The position numbers were made by a program, and so were the translations under genes. Of a DNA stretch of 64,000 bases, positions 1 through 9,561 are shown one piece after another. Positions within the stretch are counted from its first letter, which is position 1, and every line of letters begins with the position of its first letter. The DNA is from an uncultured Pirellulaceae bacterium (GTDB lineage Bacteria; Planctomycetota; Planctomycetia; Pirellulales; Pirellulaceae): assembly GCA_938036435.1 (NCBI GenBank), contig CALHPU010000024.1:1-64000 (forward strand). The letters run 5' to 3'. The notes under the pieces are model-generated. The model ran no database searches. It saw only the letters and a program-made list of their open reading frames with translations, and was not told the origin of the DNA.

Positions 1-105
1 AGGGTAGCTGGATTCGCCAGAATTCAGTTCAGCAGTATAAAACCGAAGTCTGGCGACTCCGGCTACGATGACACACTCTAACTTCCATCCCTGACAAACC
101 AGTAG
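1..105. repeat. MITE-like element, right part (cut by window edge)
   Basis: Positions 1-101 are identical to 24320-24420. Two internal arms (4-21 and 49-66) are inverted repeats of each other at 16 of 18 positions. The right end (92-105) matches the terminal inverted repeat of the complete copy at 24294-24424 except for one base. The left terminus lies outside the window. No coding capacity. Inferred to be a non-autonomous mobile element; it sits upstream of the phosphofructokinase gene. Confidence 0.75.
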
Positions 106-375
106 TATGGTTTTGCACACGTCGGGGTGTTAAAGCGGTCTGGAAATATTTTAGAGCTTGGGCTGAAAACTGTGTCTCTCTGCGATCGTTTTCTGCAACG
201 GGTGTCAAATGACCCCAAGCGTCAGTTAAGGCTGAAATGACCGGTTCAGCAACCGTTTTCATACAAAACCAATTTAGCCCGTTCAATTTATTTCGGTGTT
301 CCAATAAAATTCGGCAACGGAAACGATGTGAAATTCGTTTGAGAACCACCCCCAAGAAATCATTGAGGCATACAC
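106..375. other. Intergenic, upstream of PFK gene
   Basis: I see no gene here. It should hold the promoter of the phosphofructokinase gene that starts at 376. A GAGG motif at 365-368 is a plausible ribosome binding site for its GTG start. No operator or terminator stands out. Confidence 0.5.
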
Positions 376-1680
376 GTGGCAAATACGCTTTCCCCTCCCG
401 CAAGACCTGACCACACGTTCAAACGCATCGCAATCTTGTTCGCAGGAGGCCCTGCACCAGCTGCAAACGCGGTTATTTCTGCAGCAGCGGCCTCGTTTTT
501 GAGAGCGGGTGTCGAAGTGATTGGAATCAAGCATGGCTACTCTGCATTGTCTGAATTCGACGGTTCGACTGAACTTGAAGAAGGGAAAGATTTCATCAAG
601 CTCACGCATCGAGTCCTTGGCCGCACCCGTAATTCGCAAGGGATTATGATCGGGACGGCCCGAAGCAATCCCGGGAAATTTATCGCCTCACCGGCGGACC
701 TGGACGATTCTGAGAAAACCGCACCGATGGCGCGGGTGGTTGCGGGTCTGAAGTCGATCAATGTTGACGCCCTGATTTCGATCGGTGGCGACGACACGCT
801 GAAGACGGCCAACAAATTCAAGCTGTATCAGGAAAAACATAATGACGGCAAAGTGTTGCCAGTGGTTCACTTGCCCAAGACAATCGACAACGACTACCAC
901 GGAATCGATTTTACTTTCGGTTTCTTCACGGCTGTTGACTTTATCGCAACCGAGTTGCGGACATTGATCCACGACGCCGAAGCGACTCGTTCGTATTTCC
1001 TGACCGAAACGATGGGGCGTAGTGCCGGGTGGTTGTCTTACGGAGCCGCGATCGCGGGAGAAGCGTCGTTGGTAATCAGCGTCGAAGACGTGATGGCCGG
1101 GTACTTGGTCGAAGAAAGTTACTCCGACGCTGCGGGCAATACTCAAACGCGACAATGCATGGACATGGATCGCGTCATCGATCGGATTGTAAAAACCATG
1201 CTCGCTCGCGAGGCTGAAGGAAAAGAGTACGGAACGATCGTCGTTGCCGAAGGCTTGGCTGAGTTTCTTCCGTTTAGTTTTGTTGAAGGCGTTGAGCGTG
1301 ACGACCACGGCCACATCAATATCTCGAAAGTGAGTTTGTTCTCGATCCTGTCTAAAGCAGTTGAAAAAAGCTACACCGAGAAAACGGGCAGAGTTCGATT
1401 GGTGAAGGGGCTACAGTTGGGTTACGAGGCGCGGTGTGCAAAGCCACATGCGTTTGACGCGATGCTCGGTAGCCAGTTGGGCGTCGGAGCGTTCCGAGCG
1501 CTGGCCGAACAGAAACTCAACGGCGTTATGGTCAGCGTGACGGGGCAATTGGATTTGCATTACGAGCCATTTGAGAATTTGGTTGACCCTGAGACATTGG
1601 TTACCGTCGTACGCTATATCGATACCGAGAGTGACTTCCACCGGCTTGCACGGTTTTTGGAGACGCACGTTAACGACTAA
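376..1680 (+). CDS. Phosphofructokinase, PPi-dependent type (predicted)
   Basis: PFK-fold protein of 434 residues phosphorylating fructose 6-phosphate in glycolysis. The glycine-rich N-terminal loop is at residues 23-31, GGDDT at 137-141, PKTIDND at 167-173 and MGRSAGWL at 213-220. In the PFK family an Asp after GGD, together with Lys in PKTIDND, marks enzymes that use pyrophosphate, whereas ATP enzymes carry GGDG and PGTIDND. PPi use is therefore inferred. The start is GTG at 376, preceded by GAGG at 365-368. It stands alone, with a 600-bp gap downstream. A second PFK with a different donor-site signature lies at 57545-58639. The assignment to PFK is secure; the phosphoryl donor is an inference from two residues. 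Confidence 0.93.
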   Translation: MANTLSPPARPDHTFKRIAILFAGGPAPAANAVISAAAASFLRAGVEVIGIKHGYSALSEFDGSTELEEGKDFIKLTHRVLGRTRNSQGIMIGTARSNPGKFIASPADLDDSEKTAPMARVVAGLKSINVDALISIGGDDTLKTANKFKLYQEKHNDGKVLPVVHLPKTIDNDYHGIDFTFGFFTAVDFIATELRTLIHDAEATRSYFLTETMGRSAGWLSYGAAIAGEASLVISVEDVMAGYLVEESYSDAAGNTQTRQCMDMDRVIDRIVKTMLAREAEGKEYGTIVVAEGLAEFLPFSFVEGVERDDHGHINISKVSLFSILSKAVEKSYTEKTGRVRLVKGLQLGYEARCAKPHAFDAMLGSQLGVGAFRALAEQKLNGVMVSVTGQLDLHYEPFENLVDPETLVTVVRYIDTESDFHRLARFLETHVND

Positions 1681-1853
1681 GGCCAGTGAATTACAATGCG
1701 GCCGCCGGCCAAGCGTTTTGCGTGGACGCGGCCCCGATGATTCGACAAAAGAAAGCAGGAGCCGGATTGAATCTTTTGAAGTTGCACATTTGAGAGCAAA
1801 TTTCACATTCTATTCGACAAAATGCACGTCAATTTGGAATCGCGAAGCGTTTC

Positions 1854-1930
1854 AATACGAGTCCGACGCGCAAGCGAGGGATGCCGAAATCCTCGGAAAT
1901 GTCCGCTCGCTCGCGCGTCGGGCTTGTATT
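1854..1930. repeat. REPIN-like long hairpin with REP core
   Basis: Arms 1854-1880 and 1904-1930 are inverted repeats matching at 23 of 27 positions with a 23-nt loop. Each arm carries the CCGACGCG...AGCGAG core that also forms the REP sequences around the transposase gene at 15993-16460. Two inverted REP cores facing each other is the REPIN arrangement. The rest of the 1681-2283 gap holds no convincing gene. Confidence 0.65.
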
Positions 1931-2045
1931 TGTGCAACTTCAAAAATTGAATCCGAGGTCCTGCTTTTGCGTTGGAAGAGGTCGTTAAATTTCTCGAAGC
2001 TCAATGGCGTAGATAGGGGAGCGTACTACGCCAGTGTTAGAAAAA

Positions 2046-2110
2046 CTGGCAACCCCATGCGAGAGGCGGGAGTCTAGGCTTGTGGGTCTAACTCACACGA
2101 GGGTTGCCAG
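2046..2110. other. Inverted repeat / possible structured RNA
   Basis: A perfect 10-bp inverted repeat (2046-2055 and 2101-2110, CTGGCAACCC/GGGTTGCCAG) encloses a smaller imperfect hairpin near 2080-2098. No poly-T follows either side, so a terminator is not supported. Function unknown. Confidence 0.35.
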
Positions 2111-2283
2111 CTGCGTCTCGGTGTCAGGTGACACCATGTGTATTGGTTCTGTAGAGGCGTTGCGGCAAGTTCATAAAAGGGTTGCAGTAACGTAGCTCAA
2201 CTGTCGGACTCTTAGAGTCGCTTTTTCGCCTCTCGGAGGGCTGCCAGTTACAGACAATCCAAAATCTAAGGCGTAACGATCGA

Positions 2284-2721
2284 CTATCGATCTTCGTCCA
2301 TGTTTTCGTTCCACTGATCTTCCTCAGATTTTTCTTCAGTCGATTTTTTTGGGTCGTACATTAGCTCTTCAGGTGATTCAATCTGACGGTACCCAAGTCT
2401 GCTGAGGACTTCCAAGATTTCGCTGCAGGTCGGGAACATCCGTCCGCTGGCCCTTTTGTATTCGTCCATGGCGTGCATGAATTGAACCTCTGCATCAGTG
2501 TACTCACGCTCGCAGGTGGTTGGATCGATCTGGCGGCGACGCTTACGACGCTCCACAGGAGGAGCAACGTTTACTTTTCGACGTCCGGTTTCGTTCATGA
2601 GCTCGATCTCTTGCGGAGAGGATTTCTTTTTTGATGCCGTCTTCTTTGTCGCTTTAGATTTGGCTGAAGTCTTTTTTGTGGATGTTTTCTTTGCAGATGA
2701 AGTTTGTTTTGCTTTAGCCAT
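2284..2721 (-). CDS. Small protein with lysine-rich histone H1-like N-terminus
   Basis: A 145-residue protein. Residues 1-35 are almost only Lys, Ala, Ser and Thr (repeated SAKKT/KKTSAK words), resembling the C-terminal tail of histone H1 and bacterial Hc1-like proteins. A basic patch (ERRKRRRQ) follows, then a folded-looking segment from about residue 70 to 115, then an acidic C-terminus. The basic tail suggests nucleic-acid binding; this is an inference from composition only. The ATG start at 2721 is the first in the frame; the upstream purine stretch is weak. It is flanked by 600-bp gaps on both sides, so probably monocistronic. I do not recognise the folded part beyond its planctomycete look. 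Confidence 0.75.
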   Translation of the reverse strand: MAKAKQTSSAKKTSTKKTSAKSKATKKTASKKKSSPQEIELMNETGRRKVNVAPPVERRKRRRQIDPTTCEREYTDAEVQFMHAMDEYKRASGRMFPTCSEILEVLSRLGYRQIESPEELMYDPKKSTEEKSEEDQWNENMDEDR

Positions 2722-3383
2722 GGGAAGTCTTTCGTGGTCAGGGGAAACCGGTTAACGTTGTGTTTAGTAAACGATCAGTGATGACGTTGAAAAAATACAG
2801 CGCTAGGAAAAGATGACGGGGTAAAATAGAAACTTCCCTTCAGATAATGCTTTCCGGTTAGGCAAACAGACCGCCTGTGTGGGTTGTGTCGGTTGAGAAA
2901 GGCAGTGGGGACGTTTTTGGCCAGCTTTGGTTCGGAAATTCATGCGAGCCGTCGGTTCTATATGGCACTCACTGCGGAACCCAATCATCAAATTCAAGCT
3001 GCTCTTAGGGGAGTTCTTGGTAGGGCTTTCTTGGTGCGGTTTTCTCGGTAGCCGATACCTTCAAAAGATTGGAGGATTTGCACTTTTGCGGTCGAAAGTC
3101 TTACGACTTCCGCTACCTTTAATTCAGTCCAAATGTCTCAACTGAGTCCTGTTGGCCACCGGCCCAACATTGAGCCGGTGCGGGGTCTCAAAAGCTGAAA
3201 TAGCCGGCCAATAGAGCAGGCGACGGTGGCCGAGACTTTGGGCTCTTGGTGCCAGCAGGCGGCTCTGGCCCGTATTGCAATGCTGGCGGTGGGCCTATAA
3301 TCAAACACGCCTTGATCGGATGCCGCTCATAAGCCCGACAAGGTTGCCACTAAAACTTGACGAAGACCCGAACAGGAATACCC
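2722..3383. other. Intergenic region with hairpin
   Basis: No convincing gene. The clearest structure is a tight hairpin at 3157-3180 (arms 3157-3167 and 3170-3180, 10 of 11 positions complementary). The downstream lipoprotein has its ribosome binding site (AGGA) at 3373-3376. Confidence 0.4.
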
Positions 3384-3935
3384 ATGCGAAATTCGTTCTT
3401 GACTCTTTCATGTGCACTAGTTTGTGCTTTGGCCATCGGCTGCGAATCGCCGTCAACGACCCAGTCCGACGGCAAGGCCGATATGCAGTCCCATGACGAC
3501 CATGGCCATAGTCACGATGACCACGGTCACAGTCACGATGATCACGGTCACAGCCACGACGAAGGTGCTCACGAGGTTAAAGGTGAGGAGATGGGGCCGA
3601 ACAAGGGGCACATCGTCCGATTGGAGCCTGCCGACTACATGGCCGAGTGGCGGCACTATATGGGTAACAACGTTATTCGCATTTACGTTTTGGATTCGAA
3701 CAAGAAGACGGTCGCCGTCAATGGTACGGTAACCGTTACGCCGGAAACTGGAAAATCAAAGGATCCGTTTGAGCTGGTCCCTGAGGACGCCGACGACCAA
3801 GGGAAGACTGGCGTATTTATGTTGGACGAGCAAGCGTTGTCCAACGCAATGAATTTGGGTGTCGTGATTAAGTTTGAGATCGACGGCAAAGAGTACTCGG
3901 GAAAGGTGCCTCCTCATCCACCTCACCATCACTAA
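3384..3935 (+). CDS. His-rich (HDDHGHS repeat) lipoprotein, putative metal binder
   Basis: A 183-residue exported lipoprotein. The signal peptide ends in LAIGC, with the lipidated Cys near residue 20. Three exact HDDHGHS heptads follow, encoded by three 21-bp tandem units at 3492-3554, then a soluble C-terminal domain ending in a His/Pro-rich tail (PPHPPHHH). His/Asp clusters of this kind bind Zn, Ni or Cu in other proteins; the metal and role here are inferred. The start is ATG 3384 with AGGA eight bases upstream; an in-frame TTG at 3357 is possible but lacks a site. The next gene starts 53 bp downstream and may be cotranscribed. The C-terminal domain is not one I can name. Confidence 0.85.
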   Translation: MRNSFLTLSCALVCALAIGCESPSTTQSDGKADMQSHDDHGHSHDDHGHSHDDHGHSHDEGAHEVKGEEMGPNKGHIVRLEPADYMAEWRHYMGNNVIRIYVLDSNKKTVAVNGTVTVTPETGKSKDPFELVPEDADDQGKTGVFMLDEQALSNAMNLGVVIKFEIDGKEYSGKVPPHPPHHH

Positions 3936-3988
3936 TTTAGCTTGTGGCGGCGGACATTCCTTAAACCTTATCAGGTGACAATTTTTCG

Positions 3989-4396
3989 ATGGCTTCCTAT
4001 CAAACCGCAACTTGGATTCCCGGATGGTATGAATTGGACCAAACGCTTGCCCTCGGCGAGCGTCAGAAGGTGTGGTTTTTTCAGACGCCACCAGACGGGG
4101 TGGCCGTTGAAGGTCCAACGCCAGATTTCATTTTTTTCAACCAGCTCGATTCGACAACTAACTGTCAAGTTCGATTCGCCAAAGTGGTCGAAATGTTGCA
4201 TCCGACACTAGGTCCGCTTGCGAAAATTGACACTGACGGATGCGACTATATTTTTTTCCCCGTCGATGGCGAGGAAGTGGTCGTCAATGCAGAAGAAGAC
4301 CCGGGCAACACCTACGATGAAAATCTCAACATCGATCAATGGACCGTGTTTGTTAAACTCGAAGACGTCTCTGAACCTGTCGTCGACGCGGTTTAG
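3989..4396 (+). CDS. Conserved hypothetical small protein
   Basis: A 135-residue soluble acidic protein without signal peptide or membrane segments, rich in aromatic residues (YQTATWIPGWYELDQ at the start). I do not recognise a family. It lies between a lipoprotein gene and a large secreted-protein gene on the same strand; its stop codon is 13 bases before the next start and the next gene's GGAGG overlaps this junction, so the two are probably translated from one message. An overlapping reading frame beginning at 4218 is an upstream extension of the next gene and not a separate gene. Confidence 0.7.
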   Translation: MASYQTATWIPGWYELDQTLALGERQKVWFFQTPPDGVAVEGPTPDFIFFNQLDSTTNCQVRFAKVVEMLHPTLGPLAKIDTDGCDYIFFPVDGEEVVVNAEEDPGNTYDENLNIDQWTVFVKLEDVSEPVVDAV

Positions 4397-4409
4397 CGGA
4401 GGCACGCGG

Positions 4410-7190
4410 TTGGCGTCTTATGGTTGGTTGGCGCTTCTCGCGTACGTGTTGCTGCCGCTGCAACTTGTTTTTGGCCAAACGCCTGTCCCTGCGAATGCTC
4501 CGGCGACAAATTCAAAATCATCGCCCGCGGTTCAACCGAAGGTGCCCGCCGGTTTGTCCAGCCTTTCCAATCGGCCGGTCATTTTGTCCGCCGAAGCACA
4601 TGCCGGTCGGCCTTACGGGATCGCAAAGGTCACTTATCGGTTGGCCGATAGTGACGAGGTGATCGCCCGCACAGGTGCGGTGCTGCTGACCGAAGCCAAT
4701 CAGCGGGTCAGTTTTCCAGTTATCTCTAGTACGCCACTGAGAAAATTTTTGGCAAACTTCATCCGAGTTCGCCGTGATGATACGCGTGATTCGAAGACCT
4801 TTTGGTTTCTGTTTACCGGTGACGCACCTCTTACCATTTCGGTTCATGGCAGTGATGTAGAAACTTTGCAGATCCCAGTCACGTTCGACCAGCCACGTCA
4901 GTACCAGCGTTTTGTCAGGAACTGGTGGCAATCTTTTGTCGTAACTAGTTCTCAACGCGTCAACGAGGGTGATTATCCGTTGATGGTGGAGACGTATTTG
5001 TCAGCACTGGTCGGCCGCCGCTTGGGGCTCGACACTGGCGTGAATCGCTCGCGCCGTCGAGATTCGTGGACGCAGGTTTTTGAATTGTTGTTCGATGTTG
5101 AGTCGTTGAGGATTGACGGGATCAACTCGGTGATGTCCGGGCAGATCGATCCGGACGTCGCTACCCTTGATGTTCCCAATGAAATTCAGTGGACACCGCT
5201 GACGGTAAAAGATTTGCCGGCCAATGTTGAGGTCGAAGCGATAGCGGGAAGCGTCCCGCGTGAGTGTTTCTATCTGCGTTTTGGCAAATGGGAAAATCAG
5301 CTGTGGCTGCAACGATTGACCGAGGAGTTTGGCGGTGATCTCGGTAGAATGATCCAGTTGCGAGGCTATAAAGCGCGCATTCAGTCTAAATTCCTGAACC
5401 AACTGGCGATTCAGTCAAGCGAATTCGACAAGCTTTTTGGTGGGAGATTGATTAAGGATGTCGGCGTGGTCGGCATGGATACCTATTTCGACAATGGGGC
5501 TGCAATCGGAGTCTTACTGCATGCCAGTGATTCTAGATTGCTGTCCTCGAATCTTAAAGCCAAGCGTAAGGCTTTCGCCAAATCACATTCTGAAGATGGC
5601 GTAACCATCACCACGGAAACGCTCGACGGTCAGGAGGTTGAGTTACTCTCTGCGCCAGACAACCGCTATCGTTCGTTCTATGCGGTCGCCGGCGATAATC
5701 ATTTGATGACGACCTCGCGCACTTTGGCCCGTCGGTTTCTTGAGTCGTCACGGGGGATAGACAGCCTTGCGGAGTCGGACGAATTCAAATTCGCAAGATA
5801 TACGCTGCCACTTGCGCGGGACGACACTCTGTTTGTGTATCTGCCAACAGCCTTTATTCAACAGTTGCTTAAACCAAAGTTTCAAATTGAACTTCGGCGT
5901 CGTAACCAAGTCGTGACTGACATGGTGTTGTTGGAACTGGCTCAACTTACAGCTGCCAGCGAGTCTTACGCTTTCGGCAGCGTCAAGGATCTGGTTGAAG
6001 GAGGCTACCTGCCCGATGGTTTCGGACGCCACCCTGATGGTAGTCAGTTTTCCGACAGTGGCGAGGCCAAGCGGTGTTCGGTTCGGGGTAGACGTGGGTT
6101 TTTTACCCCAATCGCAGATATGGAAGTTTCGCGAGTCACGGCAATCGAGCAACAGTGGTTTGCTCAACGCGCGAATTTTTTCTCGGGCAACATTCGCTCG
6201 CTTGACCCGATGGTGATCGCAGTCAAGCGGTACCAGCAAGAGGACAAGATCGAACGTGTGGTTTTCGACGCGCGGATTCTTCCCTTCGGCGAGGATAAAT
6301 ACAACTGGCTGTTCAGTCGTTTGGGGGAACCTTTGGACAGTGAGGTGGGGGCGATTAATGACGATATCATTCGATTTGAGGGGAGCATTCGCGGCAGCGA
6401 AAAAACTGGTGGACTATCGCACCATGTTTTTGCTGCGGTTCAGGACTTTCTTGATCCGTCGGTCGATCTGAAGCCGAAGTCGTTTTTGGCGATGCTGGAA
6501 ACTTTTCGAGAGACGCCCGGATACATTGGTGCGTGGCCAAATTTGGGATTTACTGACTGGCTGCCTAAGCTTGGCGGACAACCCGATGCATTTGGATATA
6601 CCTATTCGGGGATTCTAAAACTATGGCGTTTGCAATGGCAGGGTTTCAGCGTTATTTCATTTGATCAGCGGCGATTGGAAGACTTGAAAAAATCACTTAA
6701 GGTGACGCCCAGTTCTAGACCGGCTCATGTGCGCTTGAAAGTCGGCGATTTGGCTTCGTCCAAGATCAGAGTATGGGCGAACACGTTGAACTTTCGACGT
6801 AGTTGGCAGGCGTCGATTGCCAACGTGCGGCTACTTAATATGCTGCACCAGCAGTTTGCGATTCCGATAGAACGCACCGTCGAAGTGGCGCAGGAGATTT
6901 TGGACGTGGATTTAGTGTGTTCGCTTGGCGGTCAATATGACACAGTTGAGCTTCCGTCAGGTCGCACGATATGGGCTTCCGATGCGTGGCCCAGTTTTGA
7001 TGCGAGGGTTTTGCCAGACCAATATGTGGCTCCACTGTTGAAGTGGTTTCGTGGGTTGGAATTGGAAGTCGTCAAAGAAGAGACGCAGTTCAAGGTCCAT
7101 GGGATTCTGGACATCCAACGCACCGGCGAAGGCAAGTTACCCGCGTTCGATCTATTCAAGGGGTTTGGGAAGCTATTCGGCGGTGAATAA
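4410..7190 (+). CDS. Large secreted protein of unknown function
   Basis: A 926-residue protein with a clear signal peptide (residues 1-22, hydrophobic core LALLAYVLLPLQLVFG, predicted cleavage before Q). The rest is soluble, without repeats or metal-site motifs I can name; large exported proteins of this kind are common in planctomycetes. The start is chosen as TTG 4410 because GCGGAGG at 4396-4402 lies eight bases upstream and the signal peptide begins there; the frame stays open back to 4218, but that part overlaps the preceding gene and gives no signal sequence at the N-terminus. It ends 58 bp before the convergent RTX gene. Function unknown. Confidence 0.85.
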   Translation: MASYGWLALLAYVLLPLQLVFGQTPVPANAPATNSKSSPAVQPKVPAGLSSLSNRPVILSAEAHAGRPYGIAKVTYRLADSDEVIARTGAVLLTEANQRVSFPVISSTPLRKFLANFIRVRRDDTRDSKTFWFLFTGDAPLTISVHGSDVETLQIPVTFDQPRQYQRFVRNWWQSFVVTSSQRVNEGDYPLMVETYLSALVGRRLGLDTGVNRSRRRDSWTQVFELLFDVESLRIDGINSVMSGQIDPDVATLDVPNEIQWTPLTVKDLPANVEVEAIAGSVPRECFYLRFGKWENQLWLQRLTEEFGGDLGRMIQLRGYKARIQSKFLNQLAIQSSEFDKLFGGRLIKDVGVVGMDTYFDNGAAIGVLLHASDSRLLSSNLKAKRKAFAKSHSEDGVTITTETLDGQEVELLSAPDNRYRSFYAVAGDNHLMTTSRTLARRFLESSRGIDSLAESDEFKFARYTLPLARDDTLFVYLPTAFIQQLLKPKFQIELRRRNQVVTDMVLLELAQLTAASESYAFGSVKDLVEGGYLPDGFGRHPDGSQFSDSGEAKRCSVRGRRGFFTPIADMEVSRVTAIEQQWFAQRANFFSGNIRSLDPMVIAVKRYQQEDKIERVVFDARILPFGEDKYNWLFSRLGEPLDSEVGAINDDIIRFEGSIRGSEKTGGLSHHVFAAVQDFLDPSVDLKPKSFLAMLETFRETPGYIGAWPNLGFTDWLPKLGGQPDAFGYTYSGILKLWRLQWQGFSVISFDQRRLEDLKKSLKVTPSSRPAHVRLKVGDLASSKIRVWANTLNFRRSWQASIANVRLLNMLHQQFAIPIERTVEVAQEILDVDLVCSLGGQYDTVELPSGRTIWASDAWPSFDARVLPDQYVAPLLKWFRGLELEVVKEETQFKVHGILDIQRTGEGKLPAFDLFKGFGKLFGGE

Positions 7191-7248
7191 ACCGATGGTT
7201 ATCCCGCCGCCGAAGTTGGCGAAACCTGGCTTCTGCTGGCTGCTGGAC

Positions 7249-9177
7249 CTACCCCAATGCGATGACGCCAGTGCAAGCGGCACACATTCCGCACCCACCA
7301 CAGCCTCCGGTCGATGATGTGGATGAATCGACTTGCGCATTGCCGGCTGACGAAGTGGTGCCCTGAGCTAAATCGGCGGTCGGTGGATTTACTTCAACTG
7401 AAGTTGCCGAGCCTCCAACTGGGCGAGAGATCGAGCTGGCGAGCAAGGTATTGCGTTGCCCCGCGGTGATTAGGTCTGTACTTGCCGGAGTCGTCATCAA
7501 GTTGTTTGATCCGCTCACATGGCTGAGCCCCAAGTTGTGGCCGATCTCGTGTGCAATAACTCTGGCAACAACATCGCGCCCCGCTTCGAAGCCAACTAGG
7601 TTATCACCAACATGGACTGCGAGTCCAGTTTGGCCTTCAAAAGCCAGGCCATTTGCTTGGTTATCCCCAAGAGATGCAAAGCCCGGGACACGCTCTACGA
7701 AGTACGCATCGATGACATTGGAACTGGTGCTTCCAAGCCCCGCACTATCGCCTTGATTAACGATCTGGCGAAGGTCGTTGATGTCACGTGTGCCTCCGCC
7801 GTTACCTACATTGAAGAAGGTATTGTTTGTCTGTCGCGTGGCTTCCCAAACGATATCTATTCCAGCTTGCGAGAAAATTCGGTCAACAAGAACTTGAATT
7901 TCGGCTGCCTGTTCTGCGTTTCCGATGAACTCGGCTGTGTTGGAACCGTCGCTGTTAGAAGCTACGATGGGGCGGATGGTGACCTGTTGCTCAACATTGG
8001 TTGCTGCAGCGATTGCTCGCGTCCCACCAGTGCCAGCAAAATCACTAAAAAAGGCTGTCTCGACATCTGATGCAATCTGATTTTGATCACCCAGCGGTAC
8101 GATCGCCATTCCGTCGAGCGTCACTGAATCTCGAAAGTCAGTGGTCTGAAATTGATTGCCGCTTCTTTTGACTTGGAAGTTGTCGCTACTGGCGGCATAT
8201 TCAGCTCGGTCGGTTCCGTCCCCACCATTGAGACTGTTGTTGCCTGCGGTCACAAAGAGCCGATCGTTTCCGGATTCCCCAAAGAGATCATCGTCTCCAG
8301 TGCCCGCGCTCAGAAGGTCGTTTCCGATTCCTCCGCGAAGAGTGTCGTTGCCGCCATTGCCTCCCGCTCTATCATCACCGGCACCACCTTGGATTTCGTC
8401 GTCGCCGGCTTGGCCATACAGAAAGTCGTTTCCACCTTCACCGTCGATGTTGTCATTGCCCGGGCCCGCGTTGACACGATCGGAACCGTCTCCTCCGCGT
8501 ATAATATCGTCGGCACCGTTTCCGGAGAGCTGGTCATCGCCGTCACCGCCGAAAATCATATCGACATCGTTGCCGCCAAAGATCATGTCATCTCCCGCGT
8601 CGCCACGGAGAGTGTTGAGGCCTGCTGTTCCCAGAATGGTATCGTTCCCATCTCCACCTTCGACAAGGTCTTCTCCATTGCCGGCGACCAAACGATCAAC
8701 GCCCCCGTTGCCGCGGATGACATCGTTACCCACGTTGCCCGCTAATGTGTCGTTTCCAGATCCGCCAATAAGGGTGTCGTTTCCGGCTTGCCCAAATGCT
8801 CTACTTGGAATCGAGGTGGTGTTCTCAAAGAAATCATTCCCGGCTCTGCCGATGAATGTGATTGAGTCTACAGATGAGGCAGCGAACGTTTCTGTTTCGA
8901 GTCCGGGTTGAACTACCGAAACGTTACCTCCAGAAACCGCAACGGTAGCATTGTCGTTGGCAGCGGTGCCGGAGATCGTGATCACGCCTCCGCTGAAGGA
9001 AACTGAGGCCAGCAAGTTTTTAGGTTCCAGTACGCTGTACAGCGGAGCACTTGTTGTCTTTCTCTTTCGAGTCTTTGAATCGGTTGAAGTCAAACTGCCG
9101 ATCGTGTCTTTCAACCTTGAAAAGAAAGATGACTGAAGCTCATCTGAATTTGTCCTTTTCCACGTGCGGCTTCTCAT
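7249..9177 (-). CDS. RTX-repeat protein with C-terminal metzincin protease domain (copy 1)
   Basis: A 642-residue predicted extracellular protein. In order: basic N-terminus; LEPKNLL at 50-56, a variant of the planctomycete LEPR-XLL motif; tandem RTX nonapeptides (GGxGNDxLx) from about 125 to 330, which bind Ca2+ in the parallel beta-roll fold; a linker; a metzincin site HEIGHNLGLSH at 543-553 with a Met-turn NNLMT shortly after; and a C-terminal Gly/Cys tail GGCGGCGMCAACTG at about 624-637. Zinc-protease activity and export are inferred. The ATG start has GAGGAAAAAGAAG directly upstream, a pattern shared by the paralogue at 9562-11529. No classical signal peptide is obvious, as is usual for LEPR-XLL proteins. 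The substrate is unknown. Confidence 0.88.
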   Translation of the reverse strand: MRSRTWKRTNSDELQSSFFSRLKDTIGSLTSTDSKTRKRKTTSAPLYSVLEPKNLLASVSFSGGVITISGTAANDNATVAVSGGNVSVVQPGLETETFAASSVDSITFIGRAGNDFFENTTSIPSRAFGQAGNDTLIGGSGNDTLAGNVGNDVIRGNGGVDRLVAGNGEDLVEGGDGNDTILGTAGLNTLRGDAGDDMIFGGNDVDMIFGGDGDDQLSGNGADDIIRGGDGSDRVNAGPGNDNIDGEGGNDFLYGQAGDDEIQGGAGDDRAGGNGGNDTLRGGIGNDLLSAGTGDDDLFGESGNDRLFVTAGNNSLNGGDGTDRAEYAASSDNFQVKRSGNQFQTTDFRDSVTLDGMAIVPLGDQNQIASDVETAFFSDFAGTGGTRAIAAATNVEQQVTIRPIVASNSDGSNTAEFIGNAEQAAEIQVLVDRIFSQAGIDIVWEATRQTNNTFFNVGNGGGTRDINDLRQIVNQGDSAGLGSTSSNVIDAYFVERVPGFASLGDNQANGLAFEGQTGLAVHVGDNLVGFEAGRDVVARVIAHEIGHNLGLSHVSGSNNLMTTPASTDLITAGQRNTLLASSISRPVGGSATSVEVNPPTADLAQGTTSSAGNAQVDSSTSSTGGCGGCGMCAACTGVIALG

Positions 9178-9561
9178 CTTCTTTTTCCTCGATCCAAAAC
9201 AAAATTGACTCTCAGGGAGAGACTATATTTTTCTACCGAGTGTGCAAAGGAATTGATAGTCCAGTTTGATGCCGCAGACGATTAAGCTTGCGGTTGGGGA
9301 AGTTCTACGAGTTGCGCCGCTCGTGGGAACGTTAATAGCGGAAAAACCGTTAAAAGCCTCTCATGCGTTCCTGATTAAATTGTCGCCACCGACAGAGCCT
9401 CTAAAGTTTCTGCGAGGTCGTTGATGAAGTGAGATCCCAACGGGCTATCAGCGTTCGAGCAAGAAAACGTGGCGTCGATTAGTGATTGGGAATCGACGAC
9501 ACACGTTGATAGCTAGAAATTTAGACTTTGTCGCTGCAAGAGCTTCTACCGCGGACCAGAT
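9178..9561. promoter_or_regulatory. Duplicated upstream region between RTX paralogues
   Basis: No gene. A 23-base segment at 9299-9321 matches 11738-11760 upstream of the second RTX gene at 21 positions, and a GTGTGCAA..GGA word occurs upstream of both start codons, so the duplication seems to include upstream DNA. A shared promoter is likely but I cannot place its -10/-35. Confidence 0.5.

Noticed and set aside
1571-2077. 168-codon plus-strand frame after PFK
   Set aside because: Starts inside the PFK gene in another frame and runs through the REPIN hairpin; no translation signals.
8152-8911. Long plus-strand open frames opposite the RTX genes
   Set aside because: They are antisense shadows of the repetitive Gly/Asp codons of the RTX repeats; no ribosome binding sites.
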